Position numbers and translations under genes: made by a program. DNA of 64,000 nucleotides from Cryptomeria japonica. Lineage: Eukaryota > Streptophyta > Pinopsida > Cupressales > Cupressaceae. Where the stretch lies: contig NC_081408.1 in the NCBI RefSeq assembly GCF_030272615.1, positions 306,370,450 to 306,434,449 on the forward strand. Reading direction: 5' to 3'. A model generated the notes under the pieces. It did no database searches. It had not been told where the DNA came from and saw only the letters and a program-made list of their open reading frames with translations. Positions 48,897 through 59,882 of this stretch are shown here, in pieces. The stretch's first letter is position 1. Each line of letters starts with the position of its first letter.

Positions 48897-49034
48897 TACA
48901 TGTTTGTAATTTTGGCAAAGGGAGTAGTGTATATGCTTAGGGGGAGTAATTTGATTATGGCATCATTTTTTGTTTTGTAAGCACTTAGATGTCAAATTTT
49001 CCTAAGTGTTGCCATCAATGCCAAAGGGGGAGTT
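48841..49034 (+). promoter_or_regulatory. PPT of D and PPT-like upstream copies
   Basis: The true PPT, ccaaagggggagtt (49021-49034), abuts the LTR. Similar strings lie at 48841-48855 (ggcaaagggggagtg), 48914-48927 (ggcaaagggagtag) and 48939-48948. All are on the same strand. Confidence 0.8.
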
Positions 49035-50192
49035 TGTTGGCATTTTGATGATGTTTAGTTGTGATTGTCATTAATGGACACACACTTATTTGTTACATGA
49101 GTTATTCTCAACCAGTACTATGTGATGTATTGTTCAAACTAGTATTATATGCCATTGTATGCATAGTCTTTGTTTGTTGAAGACTATCGGTGTTTGCAGA
49201 AGGAGCTTACCGGTCAAACCATGACCGAGGACCTCAAGCGGTACGAGGACTTCAAGTGATACAAGAACCCCAAGCGGCAACCAATATTTTTAAGATTAGA
49301 AAAATATGTTCCAATTTACCAGTCTTTATTTGTAAACTGGTAATCAGTATGTTGTGTTTTGTTAACCGGAAAACTTGTAAAGTGTGATGAGTTATCATCC
49401 ACCAACATCGATGCGATGATTCTGCATCATGTTACAAATTGTGTCTAGATGCACTATACCTAGGAAATTATAGTCTAATCTCATTGGAATGACATGAATT
49501 CAGATTCCTATATGAGGACATCATGACTAGGGTTTTATGTGTGTGAAGTGATGCATAAGAAGATTAGGTCTTTGCAAGAAGGTATCTTGTGATAGAGATT
49601 GAAGGTGCAAAGGACAAAAGACTGAAGTAATGCTGCAATGCATTAATAGAGAGCTATCAAGGATCTAACTAAGCATTCTATGATACTTTCTAGATCACTT
49701 ACTTGTTGATTACTAATCTCTTCAACAAGTCAGAAACCCTTAATCGGGTAGGCTTAGTTAAGCCTATTATAAATCCTCTAATAAGGTGATTCACAGTTGT
49801 GGATTTGAAATCCTTTAACAAGGAAGTCTTTAACAAGACTTATCTCCTAATAGAGATCAGGATTCCTAACAAGATCTGTTCTGGTGAAGAACATTGTAAG
49901 GCCTTAACTGGTTTGACCTTAACTGGTCTGGTTGCTATTCTGTAGATAGTAGACTTGTGAGTTTTACTCACCGTGGTTTTTTCCATTTGGGTTTCCACGT
50001 CAAAATATCTTGTGTTATGGTGATTGTTTTATTGTGGGTGAATTATTTATTTTCTATTTGGCTTGTTTGTGTATTAACCGATTTACTGTTGAAAGGGTTA
50101 TACCAGTCTGCAGTAAAACTTCTTAAGTGTTTGTTAAAATTGTTGGGTATACTAATTTACCCCCCCCCCCCCCCGCCTCTTAGTATTCATCA
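49035..50192 (+). repeat. 3' LTR of D
   Basis: 1158 bp, TGTTGGCATTTTG start and ttcatca end. It carries a C tract of 15 (50160-50174) where the 5' LTR has about 7. Confidence 0.94.
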
Positions 50193-50244
50193 AACATTTA
50201 TCTGCTAGTTGAGCAACAAATCTTCTGATTGACTGTAGTCTTCC
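50193..50244 (-). pseudogene. Gypsy-B RT fragment between D and the solo LTR
   Basis: The minus strand reads RLQSIRRFVAQLADKC, the end of the RT domain as in plant gypsy. It continues into SFTHLLHKN at 35335 once D is removed. 50240-50244 is the CTTCC target copy of the solo LTR. Confidence 0.8.
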
Positions 50245-51387
50245 TGATGAATACTAAGAAGGGGGGTGAATTAGTATGCCAAAAATCTTTGCACTTAAAC
50301 ACTTTGCAAGACTAAAAGTAAACCGGTAAAACAGTTTAGCAGACAAACCGGTTAGCACACATGCAAACCAAATAGCAAATAATGCATTCACCCACAAAAG
50401 CACAAACACCATAACACAAGTGATTTTGACATGGAAACCCAAATGGGAAAAACCACAGTGAGATGGAACTCACAAGTAACTATCTGCAAAATAGGAACCA
50501 GACTGGTTAAGGTCAAAACAGTTAAGGTCTTACAATGTTCTTTGCCAGAATAGATCATGTTAGGAATCTCAATCTCTGTTAGGAGATAAGTCTAATTAAA
50601 GACTACCTTTCTAGAGGATTTTATATCTACAGATGTGAACCACCCTGTTAGAGGATTTACAAAAGGCTTTTGAGCCTACCCGATTAAGGGCTACAGACTT
50701 GTCGAAGATGTGAGTCATCAACAAGTGAGTGATCTAGAAAATAGCACAGTTTGCTTGATTAGATCCTTGATAGCCCATTCCTAATGCATTCCAACATTAC
50801 TTCAGTCTTCTACACATTCATACTCTCTAACTCCTCAACCACCTTAAGCCCTAACAACAACATCAACAATACTAAAATGCTAGACATGATGTCCTTATAA
50901 AGGAATTTGATTTCATGTCGGTCTAGTAGGTTTACAATCCAATTCCCTAGGTTAAATGAACCTAGACATACTTGGTAACATGACACAAAAAGTATTGTTA
51001 AAGTGTCAGCACCATCAAACAATCAGTGGATAGTAACTCATCACAAAATGTCGATTGGTAACTCATCACAAAGTATTACCGGTTCATACAAAATACCAGT
51101 TCAAGCAAAATGTTGGTTGCCGGTTTGACAAAATGAAGAGTGGGAAATATGTGTTATGTCACTTTGATCCTTCGTACCACTTGGGATCCATGAACCTCTT
51201 GGGGTCGACATGCCATTTTAGACCGGTAAACACATTCTGCAAAACACCAATAGTCTAATGACTATAATACAACATACCGGTTGCAACATATTCTGGTTGA
51301 GCTTAAGCTCATACATATAAAGGAGATCTCAATGCAAGTGTGTGTCCATCAATGACTATCACATCATAAACATCAAAAATGCCAACA
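50245..51387 (-). repeat. Solo LTR of the D family
   Basis: 1143 bp with a perfect target duplication CTTCC (50240-50244, 51388-51392) and no PBS or PPT next to it. On the minus strand it starts TGTTGGCATTTTTGATG and ends with the C tract and ttcatca, like the D LTRs. It results from recombination between the two LTRs of a former element. Confidence 0.95.
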
Positions 51388-51460
51388 CTTCCTTGGAGTG
51401 ATCTGAGTTCACTGATATTCCAGGGAGATGCCATTTTCATGATTGCTTTGACTTTGGTTG
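51388..51460 (-). pseudogene. Gypsy-B RT fragment next to element E
   Basis: The minus strand reads KVKAIMKMASPWNISELRSL, continuing in frame into QGRLQSIRR across the solo LTR. The rest of RT lies beyond E and is not visible. Confidence 0.8.
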
Positions 51461-53814
51461 TGTTAGACACTATTCACCACTAAGGGGGGGGGGTATCAGT
51501 GGTTCTCAAAATTTTCTCTTTTTTTGTCCTCTGTGAGCATACCGGTTGGTAGGAAACCTACACAAAATAAATCACACAAGGGACATCACATAATACCAAT
51601 ATATATATGAGGAAAACCCAAGATGGGAAAAACCTTAGTGAGCAATGCTGCTAGAGACTACTGCTCCAATCCAACCTCACGATGAAAACATTGTTACAAA
51701 GTTTAGGCTAACCAACCCAAGGAGTACCAACCCTTGAATTTTATGGGCTCCAACCCGAAGGAGCACCAACCCCTGACTTTATGGGCTACAACCCAAAGGA
51801 TCACCAACCCCTGACTTTATGGGCTACAACCCAAAGGAGCTACAACCCCTACACCAAGTTACAACTCAGTGTTCTTAAAGTAAACTTCAAATACAAAAGT
51901 AGTTATCTTGTTGCAAGTGAATCTTATAACCATTTCATATACCTTACTTTGCCGGCTGGATACCTTCTCTGTAACACTTACTCACTTCTCTTCCGGTAAG
52001 CCCTACTGGTACATATTTTCCACTCTTCTTCTCTGTAGGATCTCCTCCTCACTACTCTACACTTTACCATTGCTAAACTCTACCGATCCACTGTTTGCCT
52101 TCTCTACATCTCTCTTCAATTTTTCTCTCCTGGTATAACCACTACCGGTTCTTCTCTTCACTCTCCATCTTGTCTTAGATACTCTTCAAGCACTTGGCTG
52201 ATTTTCTCTCACATGCAGAAGTAACAATTAGTCACTTCACAATAGCACAAATATATTTCTTCTCTTCAGCAACAATACTTTCCTATCTCTTGGGCTTGCA
52301 TATTTATAACCCAGACTTCCTGCCAAAAACTAATTCAAACATGGCACCTTAGGGTTTTCTCCACTGATCATGAGGCACATCGAGTCCAATCAGATCTGAT
52401 CGGATCACAAATCTGTGATGACTACCTGCACATTTCTTCCAATATCGTGTCTTCCAAAAGATGCCTTCCTTCTTCACCAACCGGCAACCAATCTATCAAC
52501 TTTGATCGGTCAATTGCCATAAATGGCCCATCTATCTCCTTTGCCTACTTTGATATGCACAATTAATCAATCTTGGATCATGAGCTGCACAACTCTACCT
52601 TGAGCTTTCTAGTCACCATTATTGTCGGACCAATCACAACTACCTCACCAACCTTACTTCACCGACCTGTGCATGTTTCAACCGCCACTTCATGCAAGTT
52701 TGCCACTTCATCTTCATGTGGCATCACTGTCGGTATCCACCTCATCATATTGTTTTGTCAGTTCATGCCTAGTCATTGAACACACAAATAACTGGTTTCA
52801 TCTACCGATAAGCAAACCCTGCCGACATCTCACACTCTACTGGTTAAGTCATCATGTTTGCATTTTGCTGAACTATCAGTGGAACATGTTGACCGGTCAT
52901 CAGACATGTCTATCTTGAGCATGCTCATTACCACAAGGTGGGAAGACATCTACATCTGCACCTTGTCTAATTTACCAGTGGACTTACATACTGGTAAGAA
53001 CTCTTGATGACACTCTGTCATCAACCTTCACTAGGCACTATCTTTAGTCAAGATACATTCCTCTTTTTGCATTTGCTTAGCCTTGCCTTCTCCTTGATCA
53101 ACTTGGACCATATCACAGCCGGTTTGTCAAGATGAAAAACACATCACACTTCTTTTGTACCAACATTTGAACATGCCTTCACTATCAGTCTAGTGCATAA
53201 CCCTTTTCTCATGCTCTTGAGGCATTCCTTTTGTTTCACTAGTGATTTTGGTGTGAGCCGTCAAATACTTACCTTTACCTCTTCACTCTTATCTCACCAA
53301 ACTATAATGCACACAATGCATAATAGGAGATAAGCTCCACTTACTGGTGGAGTGATAACTTGTCTTTTGTAGCCTTCAATGTACTCATGTGACTTCCCTG
53401 TTTGTCAAACATATATTCAAACAGGCACATGTGATCCAGTATGGGCACATTCACTGCCAATCATTTCTTCTCATGATGACTGCATCTTCATCACAAACAC
53501 CATCCAAGCATCCTACCCTTCCTGCTTTCCCATCCTTGGTAACTATAGACTATCAACACAACACTTATCAATTAACATCCTTTCCTTGCTGGTGATACAC
53601 TGTGCTGGTACCATTTCATCCACACAAGTCAAGCACTAACTTGTGTACGAGTCTCACCAGTGATCACTTTTCCTTACCTTACTGGTGTTTTGCAACACAA
53701 GGTGATATCCAAGATATCACATCCTGTACTCCTTCATAACAATGTTGCACATACATCTCTACTACCGGTAGTCATCCCATACCGGTTGAGATCAATGACA
53801 ATATAATGCCAACA
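51461..53814 (-). repeat. 3' LTR of E
   Basis: 2354 bp, tgttagacac start and aatgccaaca end. Contains a run of ten G (51483-51492), the gaggaaaacccaagatgggaa box (51609-51629) and a 38-bp tandem repeat. It sits in gypsy-B RT. Confidence 0.92.
51707..51850. repeat. 38-bp tandem repeat in E 3' LTR
   Basis: Units gggctacaacccaaaggagc-accaacccctgactttat repeat with starts at 51745, 51783 and 51821, plus a degenerate unit before them. Confidence 0.9.
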
Positions 53815-53828
53815 ATCTCCCCCTTTGG
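53815..53828 (-). promoter_or_regulatory. Polypurine tract of E
   Basis: The minus strand reads CCAAAGGGGGAGAT before the LTR start TGTTGGC, inside the ATGCCAA/TTGGCAT inverted repeat (53806-53812 and 53825-53831). Further PPT-like strings lie at 53873-53886 and 53979-53990. Confidence 0.88.
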
Positions 53829-54409
53829 CATTGATGTCAACACATGTAGTATCCGATATACTACAGTGTCTTTCTCCCCCTTTGACAACAATGGTAAAGG
53901 GCACTATCAAGATAACATTCCTCCTTGTATATACCAAGCAGTTACAAGAATCTTTCTCCCCTTGTTACTGGGTGCATCTCCCCCTTTGAATATTATGCAT
54001 AACATCATCTCAATCATCAACACTTGAGATGGAAAGCTCAGGTATCAAACAACCCTTTACAGTAGACACCGATCTCTCTCCTTCTTTGAGCATCTACTTG
54101 ATCTGCTTCTGTGTTCAATCTATCTGATATCAATCTAAGGATATAGCTCTGAACTTCCCCTGAACCATAGATCTTTGGTCTTCATTTATCATCTACCAGA
54201 TTTCAAAATGGTACTCACCTTAGTACCTGTAACCTCTACCATCATGACCACACTGCCAACTACAGGTCACCTATCAAACTAGTTGACTCATAAAGATGCA
54301 TCCACATGAGATCAGCTATCAGACCACTACATGTCACTCAGGTATTTTTCAATAACACCTAAGACATAACCATATCCATCCATGCCATTAGAGTTACTGC
54401 AGTGATCCC

Positions 54410-56460
54410 TCAACTCATTAACTTACATAAATTAGCAACATTGATCAATATCCATGCTGGTAACATGCTTCTTCCTTTAGGTCTGCTTGGTCTCACTTTT
54501 CTTCCCCTTTTTAGTCTAGGGAGTAGGTTTCTTCTTCTTCTACTGATTGATCCTTGCACTTCTAGATTCTTCATTATAGCTGGAAGTAGTGCTATAGTAG
54601 CACACAACATCCATCCCAACCTCATGATTGGAGAACCTTCTAACATAATGGTTAGCTCTTCTTTCTCTGACCATGTCATTGTAGCCATTTGTCGATTTCC
54701 TTGTATACCCTACTTGAGTAAGAATTCCACTCACCTTATTCCAAGTCGGTCTATGTTGCTCATATCCTTTGTAACTACTCTCATACTAAGCATGATTGAT
54801 CCTCTGGTTACCATAGGAATGCATATACTTTTTCCTACATTCATAACTTCTATGTCCGGGTCTATTTCAATTATTACGTATAACATTCAATACTGGGAGA
54901 GGGGGTATGTATGGTTCTACCCCTAGATGCATTATGCTCATATGCATACAATCTATAGCCATCTAATTTATTATGCCTAGGAAGAACACTCTGTCTATTC
55001 CTAGACCTCATTTTACACTCTTCTACCCTATGGCCATAAACTTTACAACCAAAACAATAACCTTAGAAAGGGGGCTTATTACTTACAAAATTATGCTGCC
55101 AAACATGAGATGATATTACCAGTTTGGTCTCTCCATTTCTCCTTCTCTGGGGATGGACTCTGGGTTGTCCATGCACTGCAGATTTTCCATCTGATCTCCT
55201 CTTCTGCCATGCTTAGTTTTTGCTGATATGAAGACTTCTCCTATGTTGTCTTCTCATGTTCTTTCTTCTGATGAAGCTATCTTTTCTTATTTTCCCTTTT
55301 CCTTTCAGATCTGCATTGTTCCTCCATGCAGCACCATTCTTCATTCTTAGCTTTCTATCCTCATCAGTTGTAATCAAATCTAACCTTTTCTTCTGAGCCT
55401 TTCTGATTGTGAGGGTTTGGATTTTTCCATTTTCATTTGAGGAGACAAATTGAATATCTTTGTGGGAGGTCTCCTTGCTTGTAGAGCATTCACCAGGAAC
55501 ACATCCTAATCCTCCAATAGCCTCTAAATGTTTTTGTTTACTTAACATTTTGTCCAAGGCCTCAGTACTGCCATCATACTAGATCCTTATCTTGAGCTCA
55601 TTTTGACCTTTCTCAAGGTCTTTCGTAATGCTCTCCATTTCCTCTTTCAACTTCAGACACTCTTTGTCCTTTGTTTCCACTTCTAGCTGAAGATCCTCAC
55701 ATCTTCTCTCCTTATCATCAAAGACTAGTTTCAACTCACCAATCAATCCTTTTGCCTCTTCAAGTTGAGATGTCAATATGCATATATTTTTATTTGATTC
55801 TTCAAGGCATATTCTCAATGTACTACATTCATCATGAACTAAATCTTTGTAATTCTTAAAATCCTTTCTAACACTTTGCATCTCATCTAGTGCACTAACC
55901 GGTTCACATTCAAGATCTAGTTCAGCTTCATCTTCATCATCACTTCCAAACACATCTTGTAGGTGGGATCTATAAGCCTTTTCAAACTCTGATGTGTGTG
56001 CATCACTTTATGTCTCTTGTGCCATGAAGAGATGAGTTTCCTCTTCATCAAAACTGCAGCAACTGACTGATATGTTGTCAATACTTCTACATGTGTCTAC
56101 ATTTTTGTCCTTCATGCTTCCACAATCCGATTTAGCTGTGCATGGCACATTTCCATAAAGTATCTTTAGTCTATCCCATAGAATTTTTGTTGTTTTACAT
56201 CTGTCCACCTATGAGGAGACATCACCAGTGAGCCCACTAGATATAGCCTTCATGGCTTCTTCATTACATAAACATCTTCTTTCTTTTTCAGTTCCAGTGG
56301 GGGGACATACATTCCTATGGAGACCATTTACAACTACCATCCAGACATCATAACCTAGGGAGTACAAGAAGACTTCCATTCTACAACTCCAAATAGTATA
56401 GTTAGAACCATCAAATACAGGAGCAAAGATTGAGATTAGACAAACTATTCTGTCCTTAGG
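54410..56460 (-). pseudogene. E gag-like gene, disabled
   Basis: The minus-strand reading begins soon after the PBS with APVFDGSNYTIWSCRMEVFL (about 56430-56370), a gag motif of copia elements. It continues with ILWDRLKILYGN (about 56190-56155, UBN2-like). After an acidic region comes a long coiled coil (55953-55579; LEESNKNICILTSQLEEAK, KDKECLKLKEEMES), a basic stretch, and an intact CCHC knuckle CFGCKVYGHRVEEC (about 55017-55058). A second, damaged knuckle-like stretch follows near 54610. Frames change several times and stops are frequent. No start codon can be defined: the frame reads through the PBS. There is no protease or pol downstream, so enzymes had to come from elsewhere. Confidence 0.75.
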
Positions 56461-56507
56461 CCGAAATCTACCCAAGTTGGAGAATAGTCTTCTAACTGGG
56501 AACCTAG

Positions 56508-56519
56508 GCTCTGATACCA
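56508..56519 (-). promoter_or_regulatory. PBS of E
   Basis: The minus strand reads TGGTATCAGAGC, 2 bases from the 5' LTR at 56522. Confidence 0.92.
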
Positions 56520-56521
56520 AT

Positions 56522-58511
56522 TGTTAGACACAATGCACCACTGAGGGGGGGTGGAATCAATAGTTCTCAAAATTTTCTCTTTTGTTGTCCTCTATGAGCA
56601 TACCGATTAGTAGGGAAACCTACACAAAAGCAATCACACAAGGGACATCACATAACACCAATATATATATGAGGAAAACCCAAGATGGGAAAAACCTCGG
56701 TGAGCAATGTTGCTAGAGACTACTACTCCAATCCAGCCTCACAATGAAAACACTATTATAAAGTTTAGGGCACCAACCCAAGGAGCATCAACCCCTGACT
56801 TTGTGGGCTACAACCCAAAGGAGTACCAACCCCTGACTTTATGGGTTACAACCCAAAGGAGAACCAACCCCTGACTTTATGGGCTGCAACCCAAAGGAGC
56901 TACAACCTCTGCACCAAGTTACAACTCAATGTTCTTAAATTAAACTTCAAATACAAAAGTAGTTATCTTGTTGCAAGTGAATCTTACAACCATTTCATAT
57001 ACCTTACTCTGTCGGTGAGATACCATCTCTGCAACACCGAATCACTTCTCTTGCTTCTCTTCACCTGTTGCTTCTCTACCGGTAATCCCTACCAGTACAC
57101 CTCTTCCACTCTTCTTCTCTATAGGATCTCCTCCTCATTTTTGTGCACTTTACCAGTGCTAAACTCTACTGATCCACTGACTACCTTCTCTACAACTCTC
57201 TTCACTTTTTCTCTGCTTGTATAACCACTACTGGTTCTACTCAAATACTCTCTGAGCACTTGGCTGATTTTCTCTCACATGAATACGTAACACTTAGTCA
57301 CTTCATAATAGCACAAATATATTTCTTCTCTTCAGCAACAACACTTTCCTATCTCTTAGGATTGCATATTTATAACACAGACTTCCCACCAAAAACTAAT
57401 TCAAACTTGGCGCCTTAGGGATTTCTCCACTAATCATGAGGCACATTGAATCCAATCAAATCTAATTGGATCACAACTCTATGATGACTGCCTACACATT
57501 TCTACCAATTTTGTGTCTTCCAAAACACTCCTTCCTTCTTCACCAACCTGCAACCAATCTATCGGATTTTCTCAGTCAATTGCTATAAATGGCCCAACTA
57601 TCTCCTTCGCCTAATTCGATCTACACAATCAATCTGTCTTGGATCTCAAGCCGCACAACTCTACAACTCTACCTTGAGCTTTGTAGTCACCATTAATGTT
57701 GGACCAATCACAACTACCTCTCTCACCTTACTTCACCAGCCTATGCATGTTTCAATTGCCACTTCATGCAAGTTTGCCACTTCATCTTCACATGGCATCA
57801 CTGTTGGTATCCACATCATCATATTGTTCTGTTGATTCATGCCTAGTCACCAAACACACAAATAACCGGTTTCATCTACCAGTAAACAAACCCTGTTGAC
57901 ATCTCACACTCTACCGGTTAACTCATCATGTCTACATTTTGTTGAACTGCCGGTGGAACATCTTGACCGGTCATCAGACATGTCTATCTTGAGCATGCGC
58001 ATTCCCACAAGGTGGGAAGACATCTGCATCTTCACCTTGTCTAATTTACCAGTGGACTTACATACCAGTAAGCACTCTTGATGACACTCTGTCATCAACC
58101 TTCACCAAACACTATCTTTTGTCAGCCTACATTCCTCTTTTTGCATCTGCTCAGCCTTGCCTTCTCCTTAATCAAATTGGACCATATCACAACCGGTTTG
58201 TCAGGATGACAAACACATCACACTTCTTCTGTACTAGCATCTCAACATACCTTCATTGTCAGTCCAGTGCATAACCCTTTTCTCATGCTCTTGAGGCATT
58301 CCTTTTGTTTCACCAGTGATTCCGGTGTGAGCCTTCAAATACTTACCTTTACCTCTTCACTCTTATCTCACCAAACTATAATGCACACAATGCATAATAG
58401 GAGATAAGTTCCACTTATCGGTGGAGTGACAGCTTGTCTTATGCATCTTGCAATGTACTCATGTGACTTCCCTATTTGTGCAACATATGTTCATACAGGC
58501 ACATGTGATCT
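56522..58511 (-). repeat. 5' LTR of E, interrupted by F
   Basis: Matches 51461-53435 in order, including the G tract (56544-56550) and the 38-bp repeat (56805, 56843, 56881). The match stops at acatgtgatct, where F begins. Confidence 0.9.
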
Positions 58512-59515
58512 TGTTAGGACTCAGAGCCAACTAAGAGGGGGGGGTGTGAATCAGTTGTTCAATTATTTCAACCCAAATATAACTTAGTGAAACTTGATGC
58601 ATAATACCAATAAACCAAAATTAATGTTGGTTGATAGTTTAATGCACAAAACAGAAAGATAAATAACATCCACAACACATAACATAGATATTTGTAGGTG
58701 GAAACTTTGTAAGGGGAGAACCACTGTGGGAAACCTTACCCACAATTAGATGATACTACTGCAAATAGTATGTGTATACAAATGACATCTACACATGCAA
58801 AAAGGCCAACTGCCTAGAGCTCACTGCTCAATCACATGATGGGAGTCACACTGACTACAATTGGATGGTTAAATCCAATGATAATGTATTGCTCAAAGTA
58901 GCATCTTCATATGCAAGATTCATTACCAGTTGAGCTCTGATTGTCTTCTTCATACCTTCCTTGAATCTTCAAATGATGTCTATGTGAGTAGCTCTGCATA
59001 TACCTTATTATATTCCTCTTCCTATTCTATGTTAATCTCACAAATGAGATCTTTCATATATACCAAAACCTAAGACCAAATGTGTAGGTCGGCTCACTAA
59101 GAATATTACAATTAAATCAATTACAAATGAAACAATATGTGATGCATCATGTCAACTTAATGAATTTACAATAATAACCAATCAATAAATCATCTCCATA
59201 ACATGTCGTGTTGATCTGGAATAGATAATGCTTGTCGGTCCATAACCTAGACCAATTTGTCGGTAACAATAAATATGCAAACTCGATTAGACCAATAACC
59301 AAATCACCAAAACCAAGTGTCCAAACCATGTATTCGACATAACCAAGTGATCTCTAGATGATAACAAGTCATCCTCTATGCCGATGAACAATATAACCTA
59401 CCGATGACTGTGTATAAGTCACTGAACATGTCGGTGAACATAACCAAAGATCTCTAGTGTTGATAAGTGTTGACATCAATGAAAAAACCAATGTAGCATA
59501 TCCATAATACCAACA
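58512..59515 (-). repeat. 3' LTR of F
   Basis: 1004 bp, tgttaggactc start and ataccaaca end. Carries the G tract with gtgaatcag (58536-58554) and a taggtggaaactttgtaagggg box (58695-58716). Confidence 0.9.
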
Positions 59516-59530
59516 ATCTCCCCCTTTGGC
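59516..59530 (-). promoter_or_regulatory. Polypurine tract of F
   Basis: The minus strand reads GCCAAAGGGGGAGAT before TGTTGG. It lies in a stem like those of C, D and E with one G-T type mismatch (59507-59513 against 59526-59532). A further PPT-like string is at 59700-59713. Confidence 0.88.
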
Positions 59531-59882
59531 ATTGATGGCAACACAAGATGGAAAAACCATCTAAGTGCCAAAGCAGAAATGCCAAAAACCAAAAACCAAC
59601 AATCTCCCAAAGAGATCAATTACCAGAAATCAAAATACATAATATCTCTCCCCTAATGAATAATCTCTCCCCAAAAGATAATGTGTCTTTCCATAGATAT
59701 CTCTCCCCCTTTGACATCAAATGCCAAAGCAATACAAAAAACCAAATATAACAAGTTCATAGAACTAATTACAAATACCAACTTATCCAACTACTCCCCC
59801 TGAGAAGTAGCTCTCCTTCATCAAAGCCAAAAAAAAGGTTTGTTTGTTAATTCATGCCGGTTTGATGCCATTCTCCAACTGT

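Larger units (their letters stand above)
35336..50192 (+). mobile_element. Pol-less LTR retrotransposon D, with C nested in its 5' LTR
   Basis: The 5' LTR (35336-35929 and 43174-43691), PBS, gag-like gene, long second ORF, PPT and 3' LTR (49035-50192) define the element. Without C and its duplicated target it is about 7.6 kb. No protease, integrase, RT or RNase H motif occurs between 43692 and 49034. It lies in gypsy-B RT. Flanks gatgc and aacat are not identical, so any target duplication has decayed. Confidence 0.9.
51461..58511 (-). mobile_element. Gag-only LTR retrotransposon E (5' LTR cut by F)
   Basis: 3' LTR 51461-53814, internal 53815-56521, 5' LTR from 56522. Only 2.7 kb of internal sequence, shorter than both LTRs together, and no pol motif. 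About 380 bp of 5' LTR, by comparison with 53436-53814, should lie beyond F outside the window. Confidence 0.88.

Noticed and set aside
50160-50174. C tract as quadruplex-forming element
   Set aside because: A single tract, not four spaced runs; better explained as slippage of the shared LTR motif.
35331-50197. Target duplication of D
   Set aside because: gatgc and aacat differ at too many positions to claim one; the insertion is supported by gypsy-B continuity instead.
51707-51850. CRISPR-like direct repeats
   Set aside because: Units are contiguous without unique spacers, inside an LTR of a plant element.
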